Assembly (NCBI GenBank): GCA_015520475.1
Contig: WAQA01000184.1
Coordinates: 1-7,298, forward strand
Source: Candidatus Bathyarchaeota archaeon
GTDB taxonomy: Archaea; Thermoproteota; Bathyarchaeia; Bathyarchaeales; WAQA01
Length of the DNA stretch: 7,298 nt
Reading direction: 5' to 3'
Shown here: positions 1 through 6,302 of the stretch, one piece after another
How positions within the stretch are numbered: the stretch's first letter is position 1
How the letters are laid out: each line of letters starts with the position of its first letter
The notes under the pieces: generated by a model
Told to the model about the DNA's origin: nothing
The model's input: only the letters and a program-made list of their open reading frames with translations
Database searches by the model: none
Made by a program: the position numbers and the translations under genes

Positions 1-60
1 CTGTGAGACTTCATCTGTTATAACGGATATTTTGAATGGCTTCACTGGATCCTTCACCAC
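1..60 (-). CDS. Sugar-phosphate isomerase/epimerase-like TIM-barrel protein, N-terminal fragment
   Basis: Only the first 20 codons or so are visible; the gene runs off the left edge. The minus strand from base 60 reads VVKDPVKPFKISVITDEVSQ. The stretch FKISVITDEVSQ closely resembles the first beta-strand of the xylose isomerase-like TIM-barrel family (sugar phosphate isomerases/epimerases), which often begins with 'ISVITDEISQDFE'. The frame is open back to a TAG at 84-82. Possible starts are GTG at 60, GTG at 57, or GTG at 45; the last follows a GGTGA/GGATC-like ribosome-site stretch and gives a conventional short N-terminus (MKPFKISV). The gap to the AOR stop codon is 37 bases, so it may belong to the same operon and could supply or use a sugar-derived compound. 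The family call rests on one short conserved motif; the substrate cannot be told. Confidence 0.72.
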   Translation of the reverse strand, partial: MVKDPVKPFKISVITDEVSQ

Positions 61-97
61 ATCTGAAGCGATAAATAGAATCTAAACTGTTTAATAT

Positions 98-1969
98 TTA
101 GATTTTTAGGGTTTCAACCAGTTTCTTATAGACGTCATCCAACCCTAAACGTTCAAGTTCTTCTTTTCTCGGCACCCCATTACTGTCCCATCCAACCTTC
201 TCGTAATATTCTCTTTTCGCCTCCTCAAACTTCTCTTTATCGATAGTTCGCCCGGCATATGGTCCACTGGGTAGAGGCTCATAGAACCTTGGAGGGTTAT
301 CATCATGAATCTTCGGGTTCCATCTGATGTCCGGTCCTCCAATCAGCAACGTGGCCCTTTGTATATGTAGGGCTCTCCTGGCTATTTCATTGTACCATTC
401 TTCAGGTTTTATCTTCCATCCTGTAACCGCCTCGAGAAACTCCCATATGAGCGGATAGGCCTCCTCAGAGAAGAAGTTGAACCAACATGTTACTCCACTA
501 TCATAGAGCATGATTCTGAGCTCGCTGTTTCCATGATCCAGTTTTAGATGTGCCGTTGAAGTGTGATCTCCAGCCTGCACTGAGCAGGCGTATGCTTCGA
601 GACCTGGATAATCCTTACCGCTTCTTATTCCATGAGCGCCTATTGCAACTCCCTTCTCGACAACGGCGTATTTGAGAACGTCTACTCCTTTGATCTTCTT
701 GATCTTTAAGGCTGCCCTGTACGTTCCTTCAGCAAGTAGATCGCCTATTCCCTCCCTGAAGGCTATCTTCCTAATTAAGGCGGCGAAGGCTTCAACTTTT
801 CCCCATTCAAGGTCTAACCCGTCAAGATCCTTCCTTGTTAAGATTCCACGCTCATAAAGTTCAGCTGCGAATCCGAGGACGTTCCCGCATTGTATACCGC
901 ATAATCCGAGATCATCTGCAAGGGACATTAAGTAGACGTTCTCCTCAGCCTTGAATATTCCGAGATTTACGCCCATATACGCCTGGTTCTCATAGTCAGG
1001 GTTGTCGGTTATGGCTCCCTTTAGGGGTCCTGTTCTCGTTACTGCCAGTTTTAGGCAGGTTATTGGACAGCCGAAGTCCCCCCAATAATTCTTCATCCAC
1101 AGCCTCTCGAACCTGTCGACGCCGAAGCTCTTCTCATCATGCCATTCATCCTGCCAGTTTCTGACCGGTTCAGAGCTTAGTCTTGCGCCAACATCATATC
1201 CTGCAGCGGCGGTTCCCCACCTTCTGAAGGTGGTGCTTCTAAGGTTTATCTGTAGAAGCTTCTCCGTGACTTCTGAGGTCTTCTCTATGTCAGCCGCTTC
1301 AGGCAATGGACCGGTTCCCTTAACCATAACAGCCTTCAGCCTTTTAGATCCCATGACAGCGCCGTATCCTCCGTATCCAGCTGCATGAGCCCATTTATGA
1401 TTTATAGAGGAGACTCTAACCAGGTTCTCACCTGCAGGGCCTATGTATAGGGATGCTGGCTCCTTCATTAGACCTCTCTTTGAAAAACGGCTCTCGAGAT
1501 CTTCCAGTCCCTCCTTAACGAGTATCTTAACTGTTTCCTTCCCATCCCTACCCCATATATGCCTTGCATCCTTTATCTCAGCTTCAGAGTCTATTATTGA
1601 GAGGTATACTGGAGCCTCAGCCTGTCCAGTTATTATTATTCCATCATACCCTGCACATTTCAGCTCAACGGGGAACTCTCCACCTACAGTTGAGCCTATT
1701 ATACCGTTGCTTTGAGGAGACTTCCCTGAGACGCATATCCTCGCGCCTGGAACATAACCTGTTAGGGGCCCAGTTAACATCACAAGTATATTCTCAGGAT
1801 CTAATGGATCTATCTCCTCCCATCTCATTCCAAGTCTATCCCAGAGTATCTTAGTCGCCATTATTCTTCCGCCGATATATCGTCTCAGGAAATTTTCTTC
1901 CAGTTTTGTCTCTTTTATGTTACCGGTTGAGAGGTCAACTTCAAGTATCTTACCTGCATAACCCCTCAA
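98..1969 (-). CDS. Aldehyde ferredoxin oxidoreductase family tungstopterin enzyme
   Basis: This is a full-length AOR-family protein (623 residues from TTG at 1969; 633 if read from ATG at 1999). Family members hold tungsten on two pyranopterins plus one [4Fe-4S] cluster and interconvert aldehydes and carboxylic acids using ferredoxin. The N-terminal AOR domain opens with RGYAGKILEVDLSTG and continues through MLTGPLTGYVPGA and NGIIGSTVGGEFPVELKCAGYDG. Pterin/cluster motifs follow the family pattern: DDLGLC near residues 352-357 and DSGVTC at 490-495. The cluster loop reads GDFGCPITC (Cys301, Cys305), with Asp298 where the usual CxxCxxxC motif has its first Cys. The C-terminus (GWDSNGVPRKEELERLGLDDV) is typical, so the gene is complete. 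The TTG start is preferred because GGAGGT lies 8 bases upstream and homologues usually start just before GYAGK. The ATG at 1999 would overlap the ferredoxin gene by 29 bases. Substrate is unknown; AOR, FOR, GAPOR and WOR types cannot be separated here. Confidence 0.93.
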   Translation of the reverse strand: MRGYAGKILEVDLSTGNIKETKLEENFLRRYIGGRIMATKILWDRLGMRWEEIDPLDPENILVMLTGPLTGYVPGARICVSGKSPQSNGIIGSTVGGEFPVELKCAGYDGIIITGQAEAPVYLSIIDSEAEIKDARHIWGRDGKETVKILVKEGLEDLESRFSKRGLMKEPASLYIGPAGENLVRVSSINHKWAHAAGYGGYGAVMGSKRLKAVMVKGTGPLPEAADIEKTSEVTEKLLQINLRSTTFRRWGTAAAGYDVGARLSSEPVRNWQDEWHDEKSFGVDRFERLWMKNYWGDFGCPITCLKLAVTRTGPLKGAITDNPDYENQAYMGVNLGIFKAEENVYLMSLADDLGLCGIQCGNVLGFAAELYERGILTRKDLDGLDLEWGKVEAFAALIRKIAFREGIGDLLAEGTYRAALKIKKIKGVDVLKYAVVEKGVAIGAHGIRSGKDYPGLEAYACSVQAGDHTSTAHLKLDHGNSELRIMLYDSGVTCWFNFFSEEAYPLIWEFLEAVTGWKIKPEEWYNEIARRALHIQRATLLIGGPDIRWNPKIHDDNPPRFYEPLPSGPYAGRTIDKEKFEEAKREYYEKVGWDSNGVPRKEELERLGLDDVYKKLVETLKI

Positions 1970-1970
1970 T

Positions 1971-2522
1971 CTATAGTACCTCCAAACCCTTCTCACCATA
2001 GATTTTTACTGCGAGTTCCTTGGTTATCTCTTCGGGTGTCCTAGCATACAACCTGAAACTGTAGGAGTCATCTCTCTCCATCAATTGGAGAGCGTGCCAT
2101 CGCCCCCTACTGCATTCCTCTACACACTTCGGATTCCCCTCACATAAGTCGCATATGACCACATAATTCTCTCTAGGATGGATGAATGGGACTCTTCCTG
2201 GGCAGGCATCTATGCATAACCCGCATGCGGTACATTTCTCTTTATCAACGGTCACAGCCTCTGTCTTTTCATTCACTGAGAGAGCATTCACTGGACAGGC
2301 ATCTACACATGGATAGTCATGGCATTGAACGCAGAGGTGAGGTATCTCCAATCCTGGAACGAGCATGAAGATCCTTATCCTAGAGGCTTCAGGCCATATC
2401 TTACCTTCATGAACCAATGAACAGGCTATTTCACATCTCCTACATCCACTGCACTTAGCATAGTCCCTGGCAATCCATATCCTCTTCCTCTTACTCAACC
2501 CCACCACCCATAAACAGAGCAT
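1971..2522 (-). CDS. Four-cluster [4Fe-4S] ferredoxin, electron-transfer partner of the AOR enzyme
   Basis: This is an iron-sulfur protein of the DmsB/HycB-like polyferredoxin class. Read from ATG 2522 (183 residues), it has 16 cysteines in four groups: C24-x2-C27-x2-C30-x3-C34; C64-x2-C67-x4-C72-x3-C76; C97-x2-C100-x2-C103-x3-C107; C124-x2-C127-x5-C133-x3-C137. That is enough for four [4Fe-4S] clusters. There is no signal peptide or Tat motif, so it is probably cytoplasmic. It directly precedes the AOR gene with a one-base gap and almost certainly transfers its electrons, as in known AOR-type plus ferredoxin-type pairs such as YdhV/YdhY and BamB/BamC. The start is uncertain: the first residues (MLCLWVVG) do not resemble homologues. 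TTG at 2498 gives SKRKRIWIARDYAKCSGC after the initiator, has a GGTG ribosome site 6 bases upstream, and suits the TATA position better. The final electron acceptor is not evident. Confidence 0.9.
   Translation of the reverse strand: MLCLWVVGLSKRKRIWIARDYAKCSGCRRCEIACSLVHEGKIWPEASRIRIFMLVPGLEIPHLCVQCHDYPCVDACPVNALSVNEKTEAVTVDKEKCTACGLCIDACPGRVPFIHPRENYVVICDLCEGNPKCVEECSRGRWHALQLMERDDSYSFRLYARTPEEITKELAVKIYGEKGLEVL
1978..1983 (-). promoter_or_regulatory. Strong ribosome binding site that fixes the AOR start at TTG
   Basis: GGAGGT on the minus strand is a six-base match to the archaeal anti-Shine-Dalgarno sequence. It sits inside the last codons of the ferredoxin gene, 8 bases ahead of TTG at 1969-1967. 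The ferredoxin stop TAG (1973-1971) lies between them, separated from the TTG by one base, which is a classic arrangement for translational coupling. Confidence 0.8.
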
Positions 2523-2529
2523 TAAAGGA

Positions 2530-2646
2530 TCAATGAAGTAATATATACTGAGGAAACCTTATAACATTTAGTTTTAGGAGGCGGCCTAGAAGTATAGATC
2601 CAGTAAGGGCATAGGCCATAGAGCCGCCGGGACCTTTAAGATGCAT
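2530..2646 (-). other. Possible 38-codon ORF overlapping a GC-rich structured segment
   Basis: An ATG at 2646 opens 38 codons ending in TGA at 2532-2530. The peptide has GPGGSMAYALTGSILLGRL in its first half and is hydrophobic in its middle. AGGA lies 8 bases upstream, and a TATA-like TTATAA at 2700-2695 would start a transcript near 2671. The same stretch (2577-2635) is more GC-rich than the rest of the gap. It contains GGCGGC at 2580-2585 matching GCCGCC at 2623-2628, and GGCCTA at 2583-2588 matching TAGGCC at 2612-2617; these two stems share bases and exclude each other. It may be a small membrane peptide, a structured RNA leader, or chance. It resembles no family I know, and its end overlaps the ferredoxin promoter. 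Confidence 0.2.
2540..2564 (-). promoter_or_regulatory. TATA-box region of the ferredoxin-AOR operon
   Basis: On the minus strand there are two TATA-like boxes: TTATAAGG at 2564-2557 and GTATATATT at 2548-2540. An archaeal transcript start about 25 bases beyond the first would fall near 2536, giving a short leader to ATG 2522. From the second it would fall near 2519, inside the annotated N-terminus, which would favour the downstream TTG start at 2498. I cannot tell which box is used. The pair lies just before the first gene of the left-hand operon. Confidence 0.5.
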
Positions 2647-2690
2647 CGGTCATATCCTAGAATACTTTGAGAGGTTAACATTTGGGTATC

Positions 2691-2710
2691 TCCGTTATAA
2701 TAATAACGGA
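2691..2710. repeat. Perfect 8-4-8 inverted repeat in the intergenic gap
   Basis: The arms TCCGTTAT (2691-2698) and ATAACGGA (2703-2710) are perfect reverse complements around an AATA spacer. The element lies 82 bases past the surface-protein stop codon and about 170 bases upstream of the ferredoxin start. On the minus strand it contains a TATA-like TTATAA at 2700-2695. It could be an operator for a dimeric regulator, or a hairpin backing up the terminator; there is no T-run directly after it, which weakens the terminator reading. Confidence 0.5.
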
Positions 2711-2754
2711 AGAGAGATCATAGAACATTGCTTAACCTAGAATTTAAATGTCAT

Positions 2755-2782
2755 AAAAAATTGAAGGGAACTGGAATGTTCC
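2755..2782 (-). terminator. Hairpin plus T-run terminator of the surface-protein gene
   Basis: Nine bases after the surface-protein stop codon the minus strand carries GGAAC (2782-2778), a six-base loop, and GTTCC (2771-2767). This is followed 6 bases later by six consecutive T residues (2760-2755). Archaeal termination depends mainly on T-runs, so the T6 is the most telling part; the short stem is a supporting feature. Confidence 0.55.
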
Positions 2783-2791
2783 TTTTCAGTC

Positions 2792-5317
2792 TTAACCAGC
2801 TACTTTCCTCTGCAGTTGAATTACGGCGACTATAGCTGCTAGGGCAGCTATCAACGCTAGGACCATAGCTCCATATACGGCGCCTGAGATTCCAGCCACG
2901 GTCGTCGCAGCGTTCTTCGCAGCGGACTCAGCGCTTGAAGCAGCAGTCTTAGCTTCTGAAGCGACGCTTCCAACATTTGACACGTCTGTCTTAAGCGCAT
3001 TCAAGGATGACTGCAACGTATTAACTGTTGACTGTAGGGAGGCAACCGTTGACTGTAACGCTGCAATGTCACTCTTCAGAGCGCTTACAGCGTTGCTTAC
3101 ACTGTTAACATCGGATCTAACCGATGCGATGGCAGATGCAAGTGAGGCTACGTCGCTCTTTAGAGCTGCTATAGCACTCTTCGTGGCATTTATGTCAACT
3201 CCCTGCGCTGAGAGTGAAGCGCTCAGAGCGTCAAGGTCGCTGCTTAGAGCATCAACTCTTGCGCTTAAGTTCGCTAAGCTGGTCTCTAAGCTTGAAATCT
3301 TCTGGCTTAGAGCAGACAATGTTGTCCTCTCAACGACGAGGAATGAACCGCTCAATGGAACCTCAAGGATGTTGGTTGACCAAGTCCAGGTTCCAGTCTT
3401 AGCATCGCTTGGCAGAGTGAATGAGGCAGCCTCGTACTTAACGTAGTAGTAATCGCCTATCGGAACCCAGTCAGCCTTCTTTATAGTGATTGTCGTGGTT
3501 ATGCCTGTTGGGTCTTTAACTGTTATTGTAGCATCAGCTGGGAATGTGCTCTTTATTGAGAAGCTCACAGTGTCGCCTGGACTATACTCTGCTAGGCGTG
3601 TAGACATTACAACTGTCGGTAGAACTATCTTGAACGGTACTTCAAGCAATTTTATGAGTTTCTTGCCTGTTGGGAATTGATAGACATCTGTGAAGTTGAA
3701 CCAGTAATCACCTATGGTAAGATTGCTCCATACAGTCCATGTTGTTGTGAAGTTTCCTTCTGTCCCTGTTGCCACAGTCTTGTTCCAGAACGTAGATGTC
3801 TTGTTATAGAAGAATATTGTGACGTTGCTGTTGGGTTTGAAGTATTTTCCAGTTATTGTGATCTTATAGTTCTTTGGTGCAGATGATGGAGAGATAGCCA
3901 CTTGTGTGGTGGCTGTTACATTGTATGAGGCTGACGCTGATAGGCCCTTATCATCTGTAACTGTGACAGTGTATGTTCCAACAGATAATGTTGGTACGAT
4001 GAACTTTACACCCTTCTCAGGTGCTAAGTTGCCTACGTTGGTATTCATCACAACAAGGTTATTGTTTATTGTCACGTTGGCCTTGTTTCCTAGGAATCCG
4101 TAACCTGTAACTGTAACTGTTGATCCTGCTACTCCGCTTTCAGGCGTTAATGTGATCAATGTTAGGGCTATCAAGAATTGGGCTTTAGCCTTTAAGCCCT
4201 TAGCGTCTGTGGCTGTTACATTGTAGGTTACTCCTGTTGGGAGTGATGGAACCTTAAATGTTCCTTTGAACCCTCCTGTAGAGTTCGTCTTAAGAACACC
4301 CACAGGTATCGTTCCGAAGAGGATTGTTACTTCAGTGTCGGCTATAGCGGTGAAGTTAACGCCTTCTATCGTAACTACGGTGGCCGGTTTACCTGCTTTT
4401 GGACTGAGCGTAATAGCTGTTGTTCCGGTTACTTTGAAGGATGCGGTAGCCCAGTATTTTCCATCTGTAGCGTTAATCTGGTAGTTCCCTTTAGCTAATG
4501 TTGGAATTATGAATTGGCCGGTGAAGTTTCCTGATGCTGTAGTCTTTATACTTGCTACTACAGGCACGGATGAACCGTTAATGGTTACTGTTATCGCCTT
4601 CCCAGCCTCGGCGGTGAATCCTCTTCCAGTAACCGTTACAACGGTTCCAGAAGGCCCTTCAGTAGGTGATAGGGTTATTGTTGCCTTAACTGCGAATGTG
4701 GCGTTCACCACATTTCCCTTAGCATCCTTGGCGGATATATTGTAGTTTCCATAGGCCACATCTGGCACGGTCACTGATGCTGAGAAGGATCCTTTACTGG
4801 AGGTTACTGGAACTACTGAGGGGGTTATATCCTTGTCATAAGTTGCGTTCTGGAATCTGATTGTTACGTTAACGGATCCGGCGAATCCTGTACCGGAAAC
4901 CGTTACAGTGTCACCTGGTAGGCCGCTTGTCACTGAGAGAGTTATCTTCGGAAGTATCTTGAAGGCTGTGAAGCTGCTTGCACCTGTGGTTTCATCTTTT
5001 ACGATTATGTAGTGGGTTCCAGCCACGTCCTCCGGTATCGTTATCTCTATCTTGTAGCCTGATGTTGCATTGAATTGACCTGTGGCTATCTTGTTTTCTG
5101 CGAGCAGTCCATCCCAGTATATTCCTAAGGGACCGAAGGGGGTTCCTCCGGTATTGTTACCGGAAACCGTTATTTTAGTTCCAACATTCCCTGATGTTGC
5201 GCTGAGTACAGGTTTTGTTAGGGAGCTCTGTCCAAGTGTAACCGCTGGGAGGAGTGATAAGAGTAGCATGCCTAGAAGCGCTATTGATAGAACCTTGTTA
5301 TAGTATATCCTCTGCAT
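2792..5317 (-). CDS. S-layer stalk-like or adhesin-like surface protein with Ig-like repeats, coiled coil and C-terminal anchor
   Basis: This 841-residue secreted protein appears complete. Residues 1-30 form a Sec-type signal peptide (hydrophobic IALLGMLLLSLLPA, likely cleavage near LGQ/SS). Residues 35-565 hold about six IPT/TIG or Ig-like beta-sandwich repeats of about 85-90 residues, at roughly 35-122, 124-211, 213-298, 301-384, 386-469 and 471-566. Each starts with a variant of ITLSPxSGxxGxxVTVxGxxF and ends near GxYxxxATDxKG. A seventh, different beta domain (568-663) resembles MG2-like domains. Residues 664-805 form an Ala/Ser-rich heptad coiled coil. Residues 812-834 form a transmembrane helix followed by QLQRKVAG, so the C-terminus is cytoplasmic. 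There are no cysteines and about 22 N-x-S/T sequons, mostly in the repeats, fitting a glycosylated outer protein. Coiled coil plus C-terminal anchor is the layout of SlaB-type and tetrabrachion-type S-layer stalks. An adhesin is the main alternative. The start is supported by GAGGG 9 bases upstream and a TATA box. Confidence 0.85.
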   Translation of the reverse strand: MQRIYYNKVLSIALLGMLLLSLLPAVTLGQSSLTKPVLSATSGNVGTKITVSGNNTGGTPFGPLGIYWDGLLAENKIATGQFNATSGYKIEITIPEDVAGTHYIIVKDETTGASSFTAFKILPKITLSVTSGLPGDTVTVSGTGFAGSVNVTIRFQNATYDKDITPSVVPVTSSKGSFSASVTVPDVAYGNYNISAKDAKGNVVNATFAVKATITLSPTEGPSGTVVTVTGRGFTAEAGKAITVTINGSSVPVVASIKTTASGNFTGQFIIPTLAKGNYQINATDGKYWATASFKVTGTTAITLSPKAGKPATVVTIEGVNFTAIADTEVTILFGTIPVGVLKTNSTGGFKGTFKVPSLPTGVTYNVTATDAKGLKAKAQFLIALTLITLTPESGVAGSTVTVTGYGFLGNKANVTINNNLVVMNTNVGNLAPEKGVKFIVPTLSVGTYTVTVTDDKGLSASASYNVTATTQVAISPSSAPKNYKITITGKYFKPNSNVTIFFYNKTSTFWNKTVATGTEGNFTTTWTVWSNLTIGDYWFNFTDVYQFPTGKKLIKLLEVPFKIVLPTVVMSTRLAEYSPGDTVSFSIKSTFPADATITVKDPTGITTTITIKKADWVPIGDYYYVKYEAASFTLPSDAKTGTWTWSTNILEVPLSGSFLVVERTTLSALSQKISSLETSLANLSARVDALSSDLDALSASLSAQGVDINATKSAIAALKSDVASLASAIASVRSDVNSVSNAVSALKSDIAALQSTVASLQSTVNTLQSSLNALKTDVSNVGSVASEAKTAASSAESAAKNAATTVAGISGAVYGAMVLALIAALAAIVAVIQLQRKVAG

Positions 5318-5364
5318 CTTTCTTTTCCCTCTAAATTTTTAACGATTAATCTATGAGAACATTT

Positions 5365-5373
5365 TATTTATAA
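5365..5373 (-). promoter_or_regulatory. TATA box of the surface-protein gene
   Basis: TTATAAATA on the minus strand, centred 52 bases ahead of ATG 5317. A transcript start about 26 bases downstream falls near 5343, leaving a leader of roughly 25 bases that contains a GAGGG ribosome site at 5331-5327. The spacing is right for a strong archaeal promoter, as expected for an abundant surface protein. Confidence 0.65.
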
Positions 5374-5386
5374 CTGTTGTGTAAAT

Positions 5387-5415
5387 AATTGTTTTTGGTT
5401 TGTATACAATTGTTT
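5387..5415. repeat. Direct repeat and palindrome upstream of the surface-protein promoter
   Basis: AATTGTTT occurs at 5387-5394 and again at 5408-5415, exactly 21 bases apart, or about two helical turns. Between them, TTGTATACAA (5400-5409) is a perfect 10-base palindrome. They lie upstream of the TATA box, where archaeal activators bind. The region is AT-rich, so chance repeats are easily produced; this is a suggestion only. Confidence 0.3.
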
Positions 5416-5446
5416 AGTGTTTGAATACATAATTTATTGATTTAGA

Positions 5447-5459
5447 CTGTAATGTACAG
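5447..5459. repeat. Short hairpin after the ftsZ-linked operon
   Basis: CTGTA and TACAG form a perfect five-base inverted repeat around three bases, about 20 bases beyond the stop codon of the membrane-protein gene. It is flanked by two copies of TTTAGA (5441-5446 and 5463-5468). It could mark the end of the ftsZ operon, but no T-run of terminator length follows it on the minus strand, so the role is weakly supported. Confidence 0.25.
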
Positions 5460-5477
5460 GAGTTTAGAGTGTCTACC

Positions 5478-6074
5478 TTATTGATCTTCAGGGACTGTTG
5501 GGAGATACTTCTGTATCTCCGCAGGAGAGGAGCTCGACAGGTACCTTTCATTTCCGCCGTTCACATGCTTCGCAATCCATCTGGTCGCCGCTTCAGTCTT
5601 CTCCTCAAGTATATTGTAGAGGGTTCTTCCGATATCATAGATTAGTAGGAGGGAGATGCCTAACGCTATAAGGTTAACTGTAAGATTTGATAGAAAACCG
5701 ATATTTGGGATTGATGCTAGGAGGGGGGAGGCGAGAATATCGGACACTATTATGGTTAATAGGTAAGTTATATCTTTCAGCACCCTTCTTAAAGGGTCTT
5801 CCTCAATATGGATTCCTAAGATTTTAAGGATTCTATTGGCTCCTTTGTCGGCTATGGATAACATATCTGGTAGAGTCTTAGCCAAGAATATTAGAGCGAT
5901 CGGAAGGATTATTAGACGTATCATCTGGTCCCCGCTTATGTTCAATCCTGGCAGGGTGAACCATGCAAATGGAATGGGCATCACAGTATATATGAAGAAG
6001 AGTAGGAGCAGTATTATCGAGTTGAAGATGAGACGTGGAACCCTTACCATATGATGCCTATCTATCGACTTCAT
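5478..6074 (-). CDS. Four-helix integral membrane protein of unknown function in the ftsZ operon
   Basis: About 198 residues; I do not recognise the family. Numbering from ATG 6074, hydrophobic segments near 15-33, 51-69, 101-121 and 128-148 predict four membrane helices. A charged loop between helices 2 and 3 includes DKGANRILKILGIHIEEDPLRR. The C-terminal 45 residues are soluble, beginning with a charged helix (NILEEKTEAATRWIAKHV) and ending in a polar Ser/Pro-rich tail. GTG at 6083 and ATG at 6080 are alternative starts in the same frame. ATG 6074 is preferred because GGTGAT at 6084-6079 is a good Shine-Dalgarno match at the right distance from it. The gene begins 33 bases after the zinc-ribbon gene and seems to be the last of the ftsZ operon. 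A role in membrane attachment or regulation of the division ring is possible from context only. Confidence 0.8.
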   Translation of the reverse strand: MKSIDRHHMVRVPRLIFNSIILLLLFFIYTVMPIPFAWFTLPGLNISGDQMIRLIILPIALIFLAKTLPDMLSIADKGANRILKILGIHIEEDPLRRVLKDITYLLTIIVSDILASPLLASIPNIGFLSNLTVNLIALGISLLLIYDIGRTLYNILEEKTEAATRWIAKHVNGGNERYLSSSSPAEIQKYLPTVPEDQ

Positions 6075-6107
6075 CTTCATCACCTTGTCGATGTTTGTGG
6101 TAGGTTG

Positions 6108-6302
6108 TTATCCTCTTCTCCTAACCTTTAGTGAGCCAACATTGAATGTGAAACCACAGTTTTCACAGATGAGGGTGTAGGGAGGTTCAGGTCTCAATCT
6201 TCTTGTTCGACATTTCGGGCAGCTCAATTTAAGCGCCAATTCCTCAACGGACTCTTCAGGTGCATAGTAGATTGTTGATGATTTGAAGGATCTGGCGACC
6301 AT
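6108..6302 (-). CDS. Small zinc-ribbon protein, probably membrane-anchored (start uncertain)
   Basis: From the first ATG (6302) the protein has 64 residues. CPKC (28-31) and CENC (46-49), separated by 14 residues, form a clear rubredoxin/TFIIS-like zinc ribbon. It ends in a basic tail (KVRRRG). This ATG has no ribosome site and follows directly on an in-frame stretch that encodes a membrane helix, so it is probably not the true start; see 6303-6371. With that extension the protein would have about 87 residues: a membrane helix, a short acidic linker (APEESVEELALKL), then the zinc ribbon on the cytoplasmic side. It lies between ftsZ and a multi-helix membrane protein. I do not recognise the family. 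Zinc ribbons of this size commonly bind nucleic acid or protein, but no function can be assigned. It is not SecE, which follows ftsZ in many archaea. Confidence 0.75.
   Translation of the reverse strand: MVARSFKSSTIYYAPEESVEELALKLSCPKCRTRRLRPEPPYTLICENCGFTFNVGSLKVRRRG

Noticed and set aside
13..28. Near-perfect palindrome around GTTATAAC that resembles half of the inverted repeat at 2691-2710, suggesting a shared operator on both sides of the operon.
   Set aside because: It lies inside the isomerase-like coding sequence and encodes the conserved residues ISVITD, so the resemblance is explained by codon choice.
2523..2791. Possible tRNA, C/D-box or H/ACA RNA in the 269-base gap.
   Set aside because: No tRNA T-loop or anticodon arm, no paired C and D boxes at usable spacing, and no ACA end or kink-turn could be found.
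3066..3446. A plus-strand open frame of about 126 codons opposite the coiled-coil region, and several shorter plus-strand frames opposite the AOR and surface-protein genes.
   Set aside because: They mirror strongly supported minus-strand genes, have repetitive compositions expected from the opposite strand, and show no domains or convincing ribosome sites.
3600..5240. Recurring motifs that could suggest a DNA repeat array.
   Set aside because: The similarity is at the protein level (repeated Ig-like domains), with diverged codons and repeat lengths of about 260 bases. There are no identical short repeats with spacers, so it is not a CRISPR array.
6108..6302. SecE, the usual small membrane protein gene after ftsZ in many archaea.
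   Set aside because: The protein has a zinc ribbon with two CxxC motifs and an N-terminal rather than C-terminal helix, unlike SecE.
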